DNA of 64,000 nt, taken from Stenopsyche tienmushanensis. Lineage: Eukaryota; Arthropoda; Insecta; Trichoptera; Stenopsychidae. The translations under genes and the position numbers were made by a program. How positions within the stretch are numbered: position 1 is the stretch's first letter; each line of letters opens with the position of its first letter. Below, piece after piece: positions 12,150-24,161 of this stretch. The notes beneath the pieces were generated by a model. The model ran no database searches and was not told the DNA's origin. It worked only from the letters and a program-made list of their open reading frames with translations. The DNA is taken from assembly GCA_008973525.1 (NCBI GenBank), contig WACJ01000520.1, forward strand, positions 2,108,001 to 2,172,000, read 5' to 3'.

Positions 12150-12760
12150 GTTTTGTTCGAAGTGGGTACCGCATTTGTTCACAGTCGATCAAAAACAACA
12201 ACGCGTCCACAATTCGGAGCGCTGTTTGCAGCTTTTTAGCGCAATGAAAAGATTTTTTTTCATATCGTATATGACAAGGAATGAAATATAAATGTAGAAA
12301 ATAATCTGCGAATATTAATGGGGTCGAATCCTACAATTATAAATTCTGTGATCAAGATCGTTTGTCCTTGTAGAGTTCATCAAATCAATTCGTATTCAAG
12401 CGTCCAAATATCCGCAGTGCTTCCATGATGGAAAACTTAGCCCGTCGGTGAGTAATCGCGCATATGGGCGTTTGAATGGCAAGGTCGTGCTGTAAAGGTA
12501 CCGCTACACGTCTAAATATTCTCAAATATTGCGAAAAGCGATCCACATCGCTTCATTTTTAAAGACGTGTTTTACGCGAATAAATGGACGAGTATTGTGT
12601 GTTAACAGCGTAAAGGTTCATTTATTGATATACAAACTTCACTCATGCTGCGCGGCCCTGAGAGAAAGTGGATTTGTGTGAACAATAAGTGGTGCATTTA
12701 CGAATATAGCATCTACATTTAACTCAATTTAAAATCAACTCACTAATCAAATAGTTACTA
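12150..12760 (+). mobile_element. Family 1 composite repeat, copy 1
   Basis: The order is: a mariner transposase fragment (TVDQKQ then RVHNSERCLQLF, about 12,183-12,240); GGGGTCGAATCCT; TTCATCAAATCAATTCGTAT; GCAGTGCTTCCATGATGG; CCCGTCGGTGAGTAATCGC; the family 5 core; and the ATCAACAGTG-type tail ending TCACTAATCAAAT. The same order is found at 18.5-19.4 and 23.5-24.0 kb. Confidence 0.65.
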
Positions 12761-12769
12761 CTTGTAAAA

Positions 12770-13390
12770 TATCACGTGATCACACAGTGGGTTAATGGCG
12801 GATTTACTTCACTTTATGCTTTTTTTTTTCTTCATATTTTACACTGCAAAATTAGTTCATAAGCCTTTATGAGCCACATTATATTATAATCACGGATATA
12901 GCGAGCAATCATAGCAGGAATTGTTAAAAGAAATATTATTTAATGCAATATTTTAAGATGGTAACGCAAAAATAAATCAAATTGTTATCGCTTAAGTTTT
13001 AAAAATCGCCTGAAATATTTGAGTATAATAAAATTGAAAAAATACATTTTTAAATAATAAGAAATTGTGCTACGAAGATCTGAACTATGCGATTCTAGGG
13101 CGAATTCAAATTCAAACCGTTCCTCCAATCCAATCAGTGAACTTTTTTTAAACATCAAGCGCAAACAGAAGCAATAAGATGCGCAAGTTTGAAGGAGAAA
13201 AGTGCTCCTGTAGAAGATTATATAAAGAAAGTCTTACAGTCTCCATTTGTTACAATCTGAATTGAAAATAGAAAGCTGTTGGTAGTGGGGAAAACGCTAA
13301 ATCTAATATATTTTTAAAATATCACTTTAAAAATCTACTTAAAACCCATTCAACTGCTATTTGGGACGCTAACTATTAATATTCTAATAT
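12770..13390. other. Intergenic, AT-rich, unassigned
   Basis: No coding or repeat signal that I can recognise. Confidence 0.3.
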
Positions 13391-13394
13391 GAAA

Positions 13395-13810
13395 AAATGA
13401 ATTGGGTTTTGTTCGTTCGAAATGCGCTGCCATACCGTTCATCGGATTGCGATAAAACTTCGTCCACTTATTGCTAAGAATTTTGCAAATAACATAGGTA
13501 TATAAAAATCAATATTTGTTTGTCTGTATTTAATGCGCTGCCATACCATTCATTCGATTACGATAAAACTTCGCCAACTTATTGTTTACACTTTCTCAAA
13601 TAATATAGGTATGATACAATTAACTTACAGTAGATCTTATATATAAAAATCAATGTTTGTATGTTTGTTCAAATTTATAAAAAAAAAACAAAATAAAATA
13701 TATTTCACTATTTTTATCATTCTTAATTAAACAAGATAACTCTTTCAAATTTCAAACGATATTTTTGGAATTATTACTTCTGTGGCAGCAACGCGCCGGA
13801 TACCAGCTAG
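13395..13810 (+). mobile_element. Helitron/Helentron-like element with tandem units
   Basis: Two tandem units of roughly 120 bp (AATGCGCTGCCATACC.TTCAT, GATAAAACTTCG..CTTATTG) lead into a segment that starts TCTTATATATAAAAATCAAT at 13,635 and ends GCCGGATACCAGCTAG at 13,810. It is flanked by A and T. The TC start, CTAG end and internal tandem units are typical of non-autonomous Helitron or DINE-like elements. A near-identical copy is at 54,105-54,283. Confidence 0.6.
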
Positions 13811-14820
13811 TTATTTATAAATAACCAGTGTCAAAAGTATTTAAGATGCTCGCTATAACCGAGTTACATATGAAAAAAAAATATCAATGTTCATGGTAGA
13901 TGCCAAGATATTATAAGCACGTGTGTGTGCTTCAGTTGATGCGTCCGACCATGTCACATCTATGGTAGATACATGGCACTTTTACAGATTTTTACTGTTT
14001 TAATGGAAATGTGTTCATCTTCTCTGCATCGCCGTGCAAGACTTCAGCGGTTCGCATGTTGAAAAATGACCTGGTCGAGTTTTCGACGATGAGCCAAAAG
14101 TAAACACACGTCCGTGGTGATCCAACCCGTCATTTTTCACCGAGCAAACGTTTCATTAGCGAAAATTGAGGGCCGTGACACGGAGGGCGTAGCCGGTGCT
14201 ATGGATCACAAACCCTGGCCTGCTCCTCTGGCTGATGGTCAATTAAGTCTGCGAAATTATGTGAGATATGACCAAAGCGAAACCAACTCTCATATATATT
14301 TATTAACTTTGAACTTCAAAATTATACGTCATTTTTTATTGTCGGCGTGCTATATCAATATTTATGTGCCGACGAAACGACCAGAACGGTTCTGAGGATC
14401 GCGTCTGAATGCAACTTTGTATGTTTGGTACGGAGCATCAATGCTATCGAATTCTTAACAATCTCCCTTATGTCTAAATTGATTTTAAAAATCATTATTT
14501 TATTGACCAGGAACAGTTATTAGCCCATCTGCTAATACAATATTTCTGATTTGGTTTCGATGTAATTTATTTTCCTCTTTAAATGTGTAGGAAGCAATGG
14601 TTGAGTGAAACAAGAGGAAAGGTGATATATGCAAACCCAGATGACATACGTTGTCCAATGCCTGTGGAATGTCTAAGTCGCCGTCGAGATCGAGCTATTT
14701 CTGAATTCTGAGATGTAGTGACACACTCACGTCTCATCCCTCGACACAATGGTGATCATGGAGATTTCGAGAAAAGTCAAGAAATTCTTCGTGAAGGTCA
14801 TCGCCGACAAACACGCGAGA
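13811..14820. other. Intergenic, unassigned
   Basis: No gene recognised. The plus open frame at 14,114-14,395 has no family motif. Confidence 0.3.
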
Positions 14821-14821
14821 T

Positions 14822-15051
14822 CAAACGGCGTCGAATAGAAAGACTCTTTTCTCTAAATAACTATTTATTTCACACGAGAGTGAGAGAGAGAGAGAGAGAT
14901 CTGGCTGCAGGAAGGACGACCTCCCGCAACCAAGGCTAACCGACGACTCTCCCGACTCCCGCCTCCTGCACGTCACTACCCAACCGGCAACGGTGCACGC
15001 GCAAGAAGCGATCGATCGGTATGCAAGTGCAATATCTCCATATGGCAACAA
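14822..15051 (+). repeat. Family 3 repeat copy
   Basis: GAATAGAAAGACTCTTTTCT, a (GA)n run near 14,880, CTGGCTGCAGGAAGGACGAC and GCAAGAAGCGATCGATCGGT. It stops just after the AATATCTCC block, so its 3' end is missing. Confidence 0.65.
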
Positions 15052-15295
15052 GTGATTTTAATAGAAAAATGGTTAAGTAAGCTTATTTTTATATGATTTT
15101 TTAGTAGACAGCATAAGTATGTAGACACAGGGTACGGCAGGAAAATTTCCTTATTTAAAATGCGCGCCATGAAGTGACAGATACTTTGAGAATAATGAAA
15201 ATGCACTCATTTGAAAGAGCAGGATCTAAATTTTTGTATCATTTATCATATAATGGATGAGATTACTCGATCGCCTTAGAGACGTGCTTTTCAAG

Positions 15296-15484
15296 CAGCC
15301 TCCATTTCCCGTGGATGTCGAGCTGTCACCAGCAGCGCGACGTCGTTTGCGAAGGCAATGAGTTCTGCTCCTGCAGGTAATGCCATGTTTAGAAGACTAT
15401 TGTAGAGCAGGTTTCAGAGGGTTGATCCCAGAACGGACCCCTGCGGGACGCCCATCTCCAGTCTTCTCGTCAGGTCCGTTTCGT
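15296..15484 (-). mobile_element. LINE reverse transcriptase fragment
   Basis: On the minus strand one frame reads MGVPQGSVLGSTL, a stop, NLLYNSLLNMALPAGAELIA, then FANDVALLVTARHP. The GVPQGSVLGP...YADDVALL pattern is the core of R1/I-type non-LTR reverse transcriptases. The catalytic YADD is changed to FAND and there is one in-frame stop, so it is a dead fragment. Confidence 0.8.
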
Positions 15485-15489
15485 TGTGA

Positions 15490-16205
15490 TTTCGATGTGC
15501 ATATTGTGGAATTTCATTTTTTTCCTCCAGGGATCCCATGATCAGCTCCAGTCAGATCAGTTTGCGCTATTTAAAGCGTTTTTGATGTCTAGTAATAGAA
15601 ATGGAATCAGACCAGCAGAAGAAGATGGATCCTTCAACATACCAGTCAAAAGTCGGTGGAGGACCCAGAAACACAAAGACTACCTTCTATTTAACACAAG
15701 TCATTTTTTCTGTTTAACAAAAGCACACCATCAACTATTGTGAAGCTTAGCTGTCTCAGAGGAACGCACTGAAACAAGCGATCAGGGTAACTGAACTCAA
15801 AGTCGAGAGCATGATGATGAGCAAGGTGAACTGAGATCTTTGGTGGGAATTAGTGCGAAGTAATGACCTCCAAAGAGGGTAGTAAAAGAGAGCAGGACGC
15901 CTCTCTAACACTAGAAGAGGTCTTATAGTTAGACTACCTGCTCCCCTGAAACAATCTGATAAATAATACCGGGGGAACAGAAATGAACCAAGGGGAGGGG
16001 TTTAGTCAGTAAAAATCTGACACTATCCTAGGGTTCACTAACAAGGTGTCTAATGTAAAATTCCCCTCCCTGTTTACACCAACCTTCCAAAGAGTTTAGC
16101 TCAGCTGAAGAACAATATTCAAGCTACTATCGACAACATACCCGTCGATATGCTAGAAGAGTGGAGTGGATCTAAATGCATTGGCCATCTTAATGATATA
16201 ATTTT
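15490..16205. other. Intergenic, unassigned
   Basis: No gene recognised. It directly adjoins the LINE fragment and may contain more of it, too decayed to read. Confidence 0.25.
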
Positions 16206-16209
16206 TAAA

Positions 16210-16490
16210 ACATCTAATACATAAAAGTTAATTTTTGTTTGTTCGTATGTAATGCGCTGCCATATAGTTCATCAGATTACAATAAAACTTCGTCCACTTA
16301 TTGTTAAGGATTATGCGAGTAACATAAGCATATAATAATATATAAAAATTAATGTTTTTTGTCCGTATTTGATGCGCTTCCATGCCATTCATCGGATTGC
16401 AATAAAACTTTTTTGACTTATTTTTTACACTTGCGGGAATAACATAGGCATAGTAAAAATATTGTTTGTGTACACATTTTGTTATGCGAG
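16210..16490 (+). repeat. Tandem pair of Helitron-like units
   Basis: Two units of about 125 bp, each with ATGCGCT.CCAT, TTCATCGGATT, AATAAAACTT and TAACATA.GCATA, as in the 13.4-kb element. The long minus-strand open frame across them is only a by-product of the repeat. No CTAG-type end is seen here. Confidence 0.55.
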
Positions 16491-16499
16491 ACGTGACAT

Positions 16500-18280
16500 A
16501 AATTAACATAAACTAGTAATAAATACAAATTTTAAATGTCTTTCTGTAACATGAAAAAAATAATTAAACTGATATTTCATATACTGGCTGTTTCTCTGCT
16601 GCACTATGTAAAAATATTCTTAGTCAAATAACCAAGGTATTGTAGAGATTTAAGGTATCCTGTATGACTTTGGGTCAAAGCCGAATCGAATTCAAATACC
16701 GACCATGAGGAGGGTTCACAGTGCCATCAATTGAAAGGCTTTACTTTCTATCAGATAGATTTTCCACATATCTTTTCCACCTAATGGACAATTTCACTTG
16801 TAAAATTTCATCAGAAGGTACTTCAAAAGCGTATGGGATTTTATTCGAACTATTTACATGCTAAAGTTTTCTTTCGTGTACGTGCACTTACATTACTATC
16901 CTCAATATATATCATCACACATCAGAGGATATCAAAGAGGTCCAACGTCTAAGCCATTCAGATTTAAGAGGCACTTGCTTTGAAAATTGCCATTCCGACC
17001 TCAAAGGCATCCCTAATGTGTGTAATCGAGTTGTTCTTTGTATTTAAACGAAGGAAAACATATTAAATTACGTCGATGATCTTCATCCGAGCGATGGCAT
17101 AATAAAAAAGATTCAATATTCGCGATCAATTCTCGATAAAATTCGAGTTCGAGGGTCGAAATTCCCCACAGTGACGATGGAAATTTCACAGTGGTGGCTT
17201 ATGAGAAAATTGGCGTCGTCGGGGATCGCAAAAGTGAGAAAATAAGATGCGGAAAATTTTCAAGACGTTGGCCACATTCTTAAGTAAATGAAAATGTCAG
17301 AGTAATTTATATGGTCCCGGGGGGGAGGACGGGAAAAAAGGGCGCCTGATAAAATATGTCATTAACTCGGGAATGGAAACCATTAGCCGCCCCGAGAAAA
17401 ACTGCACACCAAATTGATATTGTTGCCCCACATGGAACCGGTGGAATAGGGTCGTTCAAAATATAAATATAAACATCAACCCTCCCCATAAAAAAATACG
17501 TGCCGGTGAATTTTTATACAACAAATGGAACATGAAGAACATTCGCGCCGAGCAATATTGAGCAACACGTCTAATTTGCTTTTTTCATCTTCTTATAAAT
17601 TATGGTGCAGTCGTGAAATTATATTTAAAATAATCATTTGAATGCGACATTAAAGGCAGTATTTTCTTCTCTTATGCGCAGGCCTTTATAAAGCGCGAGC
17701 GAATGGGACAGAGCATCCGTTGTAATCATACCTTTTAATTCATTAGATTTACATATGACATAACATCAATTGATAAGTTAGTGTGGAGTAAATACTACCC
17801 CTGCTTAAAGTCAATGTTAATAACAGCGATCTCTTTCCGTGGATGAATAAATACGATGGTCGACCGGTAGTCTTGGTCGCGGGAAGATCTGTTGTTCGCG
17901 CCGGCATCGCATACACTATCAGCTTCACAATTCGAGTTTCTCTCCGCGAAAATCTTGGGCAAAGCGAGTGACTTTTACATTACCACCGACAATTGTTTTC
18001 CGCCTTTAAGATAAGATACTTACTTATAAATCTAAATAGAAAGAAGCCGCAGATTCAAGACCATGCAAAGACAATTGGCTTCTCTCTCGGACTTACTTAG
18101 CTCATTGATGAGGAATCCCACATATGCTGCGGACGGACTCGAGTGATAAATAAAGAAATTTGTTCGTATCTAATTGAAAACCATCAGGTATAGGATCTTC
18201 TTGCAGGTGGTTTTCTTAGAATCATAATAAATAGTAGAAAGCCACATAAATCTAATTATATTTGAAACGTTATTATGAGC
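16500..18280. other. Intergenic, largely unique
   Basis: No gene recognised. From about 17,050 to 17,760 the base composition is more balanced than in the flanks, and there are no repeats in common with the rest of the window. It is a candidate regulatory block only by that weak criterion. Confidence 0.3.
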
Positions 18281-18286
18281 CCCAAC

Positions 18287-18400
18287 AGTATCAACAGTGT
18301 TAAGGTTCATTAAGCTTATTGAGTTCATTAAGCGGTATACATACGAATATAGCATCTATGTTTAAGTCAAAATAAAATTAATTAACCAAAGTGTTAAAAC
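18287..18400 (+). repeat. Family 1 tail, internally deleted
   Basis: TATCAACAGTGTTAAGGTTC, then a jump to CATACGAATATAGCATCTAT and the end of the tail. Confidence 0.5.
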
Positions 18401-18499
18401 TCAACAATTTCAAAAGATGACAAAACAGTCCACAAAATAGTTTCGATCGATCATAAATCGAATGAAAGATATCAGAAGGCATTGTATTCGCTTTTTTGT

Positions 18500-18910
18500 A
18501 TCAAAATTTGTCCATGTTCGAAGTGTGTACCGCGTTTGCTCTCAGTCGATCAAAAAGAACAACGCGTCCACAATTCAGAGCGCTGTTTAGAGCTGTTTCA
18601 GCGCAATAAAAAGGATTTTTTTTAATGTTACAATGGATCAAACGTGGATCACTACGCTCCAGAGTCATATTGGCAGTCCTTACCCTGAGAAAGGAAGAAC
18701 CATCAATAACGAATATTATAAGGCGTTATTGGTGGATTACATTTTATTGTTTTTGCACTATATAATAGTGCTATCTATTAAACTCATCGGAACAACATAA
18801 CAAAAAATCGATCTTTGAAAAACGAAAACTTTGATCGAAGTAACAAATCGTCCACAATTCGGAGCGCTGTTTTCAGCTATTTCAATGCAAATATTGTTTG
18901 GCATTATTGT
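18500..18910 (+). mobile_element. Mariner remnant with catalytic-region fragments
   Basis: It contains the SVDQKE/QRVHNSE segment (about 18,545-18,600). Then TMDQTWITT stands where mariner has its MDETWIHH catalytic motif, followed by KGRTINNEYYKALL, close to the KGKTINSEYYIALL stretch of mariner transposases (about 18,630-18,735). A second, partial copy of the CCACAATTCGGAGCGCTGTT piece sits at about 18,850. The E of the DE pair is changed to Q and frames are broken. Confidence 0.7.
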
Positions 18911-18999
18911 TGCGTTTAACGGGAAAAAATACCGCAACAGAAACACCAAAATTCTCCTTACCCCTGCGAAATAACCTATACACATTCAAAGCAGATGAT

Positions 19000-19440
19000 C
19001 AATTTTGGACAAATATTCCATTTTCAACCGATCGATGAGTTAATATCAAGGTCGTTTGTCTTTGTAGAGTTCATCGAATCAATTCGTATTTAAACGTCAA
19101 AATATGCGCAGTGCTTTCATGATGGAAATCTTAGCCCGTCGATGAGTAATCGCACATTTGGACGTTCAAATCGCAAGGTCGTATTGTAAAGTTACCCCTA
19201 CATTTTTAAATACATTATTTTGTTACAAAAACTGAAGATAAACATGTATATCGTTTATGTTTACGCGAAAAATGAACGAATATTGTGTGATATCGACGTT
19301 GTTAAGGTTCATGCATTGATATACAAGCGTGATTCATGCTGCGCGGTCCTCAGAGAAAATTGGATTTATGTGGGCGATAAGTGGTGGATAATTTTACGTC
19401 AGTTTAAAATTAACTCACTAATAAAAGCATTAAAATGAGA
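19000..19440 (+). repeat. Family 1 composite, 3' part
   Basis: TTGTAGAGTTCATCGAATCA, GCAGTGCTTTCATGATGG, CCCGTCGATGAGTAATCGC, family 5 core (GTAAAGTTACCCCTACA), then the tail with GATTCATGCTGCGCGGTCCT and ending TCACTAATAAAAGCATTAAA. It follows the mariner remnant just upstream, so the composite order is the same as in copy 1. Confidence 0.65.
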
Positions 19441-20860
19441 AGCAAATATCTTAATGACGGCCATGTTTTAACATGAAGAATTTGATTTATGAGCGTTCTT
19501 TGATTAGCCGGCATTGCTACAAACTAGCAACTATTAGAGGACAAATTTCTCGAGGCAAAACACCGATATGGCCATCGTAGTGCATACATAGCTGCATTTC
19601 CACAACAAATCATTGTTAAGTAACAAATTAGCAACGTCTTGTAAGTTTCAGGTTAATTTACGTAGTCTTGTACCAGACGAGAAACAAGCATTCCTCTCGG
19701 CTTTGCTAATTAATTACTTTCAGGTAACGAAACAACTCATAGATGGTCATTATGGGAAGATTCTAGATTTTAATGAGAAAGCCAATTGCGATTTCTGCAA
19801 AGGCCGTAAATTAAATGCCGCCATTAATCTTGGGGCCTCGACGAGTTTTAAGGAACCCACGTCCAAGAGTGGTGCAATCGTCGCGCCATAATTTCGCATG
19901 ATCTCACATCATCTCAAATCGGACCAAGCACTTCCATCTTCCAGGTCGTTCTGCACAATGTAGACAATGGCCTAAGGTGAAAAGATGATGATTATTCAAA
20001 TAGCTGCGAGACTCATCGTCCGATGCTCGCACCTACGCGTTGTCCAAGAACTAAATTGAATACGTCCAACGTCCGACAAACAATGCTAAATATAAATATT
20101 TGTTGAAGGCAATTAAATAATTACACGTCGTTTCGACCAACGACCATCATTCCCCCGTGAAATATTAGTGGGAAATTGAAATTTAATTGAGTGAGCGCTC
20201 CGAGCGCTCATGATTTACTGCGAATTTTTTTGAATACACGAATCCGCATAAATCATTGCCTGAATGAAAGATCCGCATCGGCACATGTGTGCATGTACCG
20301 CGGATGCTGATTACATCTTCTCTATTTCAAGGAATCCTCTTATAGTGCCCACAGGATTATCGGAGATTGGCTGGAGCACGATTGTACGAGACATGCTATC
20401 AAAGCAAGATCAATCGGCTAAAGTGCATTGCTTTATATACTCATGCGGATTAAAAACGACCTATTGTCGAGCTAAATGTAAAGAGCCATTACAGAATCAT
20501 ATCTAAGGATTATTTATTTAAAAATATTCTTGGCGATCTTAAAATATACAACTATGCACTTGACGAATCGTTTTAAATGAGATGTGAAACTTCTTAGCTC
20601 TTGGGGAAAATTGATTTTGAAGCTGTGCGTTGTGTAATATATAATAAAATAGGCTTGCAACTGGTGTAGCTGATGACGCATGCATGCAGCGTTTCTATGA
20701 CGTGCGACTGAGATGGACACACTACAAATTATTCTCCCTCTCCTGCTCTATTACGCCTATACAAGTTTTACTTTTAATGTCATGTTTTATAAAATTGCCA
20801 ATCAATTTCGAATTAAATTAGGGAAAAACAATCTATAGCAGTCATACAAAAGTGATATAA
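19440..20860. other. Intergenic, no gene recognised
   Basis: The plus open frame at 19,613-19,891 (92 codons) has no recognised motif apart from a CDFC cysteine pair. TGAGCGCTC-C-GAGCGCTCA at 20,192-20,210 is a palindrome with perfect 9-bp arms. The surroundings (20,020-20,290) contain ATTA-type cores. Confidence 0.3.
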
Positions 20861-20864
20861 GCAT

Positions 20865-21015
20865 TTCAAAAAGTGCTATACATCGCATACTAATTGAAAA
20901 TTTGTCCATGATAAAGCTGTGCACAAAATGAGTGCCGCATTTGCTCACCATGAAACAAAACAAGCGTCGTGGAGATAGTTTCAATCGAGTGTTTAGTGTA
21001 AATTAGGGTAAAATA
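20865..21015 (+). mobile_element. Mariner fragment
   Basis: MIKLCTK, a stop, VPHLLT, then GTCGTGGAGATAGTTTCAAT, matching the 10.1-kb copy. Too short and broken to be active. Confidence 0.6.
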
Positions 21016-21036
21016 AATATATATGTTTTTTATGGG

Positions 21037-21400
21037 TGAGGAAAAAAGTCTAGTCTCGCTCACGACCACATTTGGCACCTATGTGTTATTGCCATTGGAG
21101 TTACTTTTGCGATTATAGAAGGCCCCAGGTACGCATTTTTCGACAAAAATGCCGCAAAAAGCCTTAAAAGTGAAGGAAGTGGCCACAACTAGTTTGTGCG
21201 TCCAACTGGTCCATTTTTCACACCGCTGACCCGACGAATGAGTACCTCGCAATGGGACGCCTTGCCCGAATATATCCACAGAACGTGGTCTGCGTCTATA
21301 AACAGATCTCTGCATCGAGATCTAAGCTCCGAGATCGGGAAAGTCCAAATCTAAAAATTGAAGTCCTATATCGCTCGTGCCCTGTGAGAAACTGAGACGT
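21037..21400 (+). repeat. Family 2 repeat copy
   Basis: GTCTCGCTCACGACC, CCGCAAAAAGCC, AACTGGTCCATTTTTCACAC, CGAATGAGTACCTCGCAATG, AACGTGGTCTGCGT and the 3' block GTGCCCTGTGAGAAACTGAG, shared with the 26.6-kb copy. Confidence 0.65.
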
Positions 21401-21589
21401 CCAGTAATCCGGAAAGAAAAAAATATATGAATATGAAAAGGGGTTTTACTGACAGAATTTGAGGCATGTTAAGCATAAATTCTGCCGGTGCTTTTCATTT
21501 TTATTCGATATTAGTGATTACGCGACATGCGTTGTAATGTGATACAAAGAAAGTTTTTATCTAAATTAAGAATTCAAATGTACCTCACT

Positions 21590-21785
21590 TCGATATTTCG
21601 AGTCTCCTGTCAGACTCATGGACGCGGAATATTTACCGGCGTCTTGGTGATGCTCATTGTGTCGAAATAACATGTCAATGTTATTTCGGCAGGTATAAAC
21701 AATAAGTCGACAAAGTTTTATCGCAATCGGATGAACGGTATGGCAGCGCATTAAATACGAACAAACAAAGATAAAAAAGTCAAGC
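21590..21785 (-). repeat. Helitron-like unit, minus copy
   Basis: Reverse complement of the AATGCGCTGCCATACCGTTC, GATTGCGATAAAACTT unit seen at 13.4, 16.2 and 53.5-54.1 kb. Confidence 0.5.
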
Positions 21786-21989
21786 AAATAAAGCAAGGTT
21801 ATTGTATCATTTTTTTAGTTGGATAGTTTTCATTGATTATCTTTAAAAAGGAAAAACAATCAACAACAAAAAAGCATGTGTGGGAAAATTTGAAAATAGA
21901 TCGAAGTTGCTATATTTTTTATCGTTCTCAGGTTTCAATCCAACCAATATCATTATGTATTCATAATAATTGATAAAGACGATTCGCAG

Positions 21990-22110
21990 AATATCCTAAA
22001 AGAGAAGGGAGTGGCTTATAAGTCTGTGAGCTCAACCGGTCCGCCTTTCGAATCGCTGATACGACGAACGAGCGCCTCTCAATCGGATGCCTTGTCTGAA
22101 CAATCAACAG
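21990..22110 (+). repeat. Family 2 repeat copy, short
   Basis: AGAGAAGGGAGTGGC, AACCGGTCCGCCTTTCGAAT and ACGAACGAGCGCCTCTCAAT. Only the core around the hairpin remains. Confidence 0.55.
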
Positions 22111-22114
22111 CGGC

Positions 22115-23465
22115 TATTATTAATCATTAATTGCCAAGTTCGAATTGTTTTCTCATGCAGCCTATTCGTCAATTGTTTGAATAGTTATATTTTTATGATG
22201 ATGTTGAAATATTTTTAATTCAATTTTTAAGGCGTGATGATATGATTATAATTTTTTTTCGAGGCAATTCCGTATGCCCACATTTTAGCTCGTGTATTTT
22301 ATTGTAACACCTTGTTGTAGGGTGCAATTATACGCGCGGGCGCATTTTTCAATTTAAATCGACCACTGGACGGAGCCCGAAGTTGGCAGCTCATGTCAGC
22401 ACCGGCCAGGGCAAACAAAGCATGGCCCGCGTCAAATTATATGGCAACCCAACTGGCCAAATTAATTCTCACCTATTGAATTATTGCGAGAGAATGCGCC
22501 ACAAAACAGGTGCATATTTCACCCCCCCCCAAAAAAAAAGGGGGGGGACTTGCATCAAAACGTCGAGATGAAATATGAATTTCTCTGATGATTTTTTTCG
22601 AGATTAAAAAATGAAAAAAAAAATGGCTGCAAGTGAAGCAGAGCGCTTTGAATATACTCTTCAGTGTTTATTCGATTGTCAGTTGAGCCGAGGGGCATCT
22701 CAAGACTTCTTGAGACAGCCGATCAGAGCACTAAAACCTTTTTATTCCGGCTTTTCAGCATCGAAAACAAATAGCCGATATTAATTAATCGACAAATTGA
22801 TATCGGCAGTCGCAGGCTCAAAATGCACTACGGTAGCCATTCGCGACTTCCTCGGCTACTTTAATTTTATCACAAATTGGGCAAATAAACTTATCTCAAA
22901 TTTAGTGACTGCGGCTTAAAAATTAGTACGATGCTTTCCACTTAGTATGATCGAGACGGGTCTCATAAAATTGATGGCGCTGAGCCGCTTATCGACAAAT
23001 TTATATTGAGGCTACTTAGGGGGGACGAAATTTAATTTCATCAATAAACGTTCCGCTTTCCGCCAAGATAAAGGCATGCATACGTTAAAAGCTAATTACT
23101 TTATTAAAAAAAATATATGACATTCCATTCGATGCATCAGGGATGCACTTTGAATAAGAAACATCGAATTGAGTCCAGAGGACTGTGTGTATTAAAATTT
23201 TAAAAATACTGTTTTAGCAACAAAATTAAGCTTTTTTTATAATAACATTCTAATTGTACTCGAATTCTAACTTTAAAATCTTAATCTAATATCACTAAAT
23301 ATGATTAAATTCCATATTTGGTCTGTTATGATGCAAGGGACTGTTCAATTGGATTTCATTTAAATGTAGCACAAAATATAATTAAGTTCATTTACGTTTC
23401 ATAGCACGCATTGACGTAATAGTTGAAGCTGTGGACTACGTGGCGTGTAATTCAAAATATATACA
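22115..23465. other. Intergenic, largely unique
   Basis: No gene recognised. 22,320-23,100 is less AT-rich, with no window-internal repeats, and could be regulatory. At 22,522-22,547 a C9-A9-G8 run could fold into a perfect hairpin. Confidence 0.35.
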
Positions 23466-23469
23466 AAAT

Positions 23470-23996
23470 ATATATACACGTTTGCTCACAGTCGATCAAA
23501 AACAACAACGCGTCCAAAATTCGGAGCGCTGTTTACAGCTATTTTAACGCAATAAAAATGATTTTTTTCATTCTGTATATGACAACAAATGTAAAATAAA
23601 TTGGCAGTCTTATACACGCATAGTGCAGATTAACAAATTTGAACAAATATTCCATTTTCACCCAGTCTGCGAATATTAATGGGGTCGAATCCTTTAATGA
23701 TTAACTCTGTGAGTTCATATTAACATCGTTTGTCCTTGTAGAGTTCATCGAATCAATTCGTATTTAAACATCAAAATATGCCAAGTGCTTTCATGATGAT
23801 GATCTTAATTCGTCGGTGAGTAATCACAATTAATGTCGTGCTTTTGTTTTCGTACTATTGTATCAACAGTGTAAAGGTTCATTTATTGATATACAAACTT
23901 AACTCACGCTACGCGGTTCTCAGAGAAAAATACAAACATAGCAACGACGTTTAACTCGATTTGAAATTAACTCACTAATCAAAGTATTAAATTGAC
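23470..23996 (+). mobile_element. Family 1 composite repeat, copy 3
   Basis: Mariner fragment (CACAGTCGATCAAAAACAAC, TTCGGAGCGCTGTTTACAGC), then GGGGTCGAATCCTT, TAGAGTTCATCGAATCAATT, TGCTTTCATGATGATGATCT, TCGGTGAGTAATCAC, then the TATCAACAGTGTAAAGGTTC tail ending TCACTAATCAAAGTATTAAA. Same order as at 12.15 and 18.5 kb; the family 5 core is missing here. Confidence 0.7.
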
Positions 23997-24161
23997 AATT
24001 TAAAGTATTTGCTGTTTAAAAATATAAAGGATATTTTTAGCGTTTAAAAATGCCTCCTGGCAATTCGGATGAGCAATCCCAAAAATTTGAGAGGGTTTGC
24101 TAAAATCGTCCCGGATGCTATTCAAGCGCTTTTTATTTTATTTCTAAACATCATCAGATTC

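Noticed and set aside
12318..12335. Possible tRNA B box (GGGGTCGAATCC)
   Set aside because: It is part of the family 1 composite and recurs at 23.68 kb with no tRNA fold around it.
16228..16509. 93-codon open frame on the minus strand
   Set aside because: It runs across two tandem Helitron-like units; the open frame is a product of the repeat.
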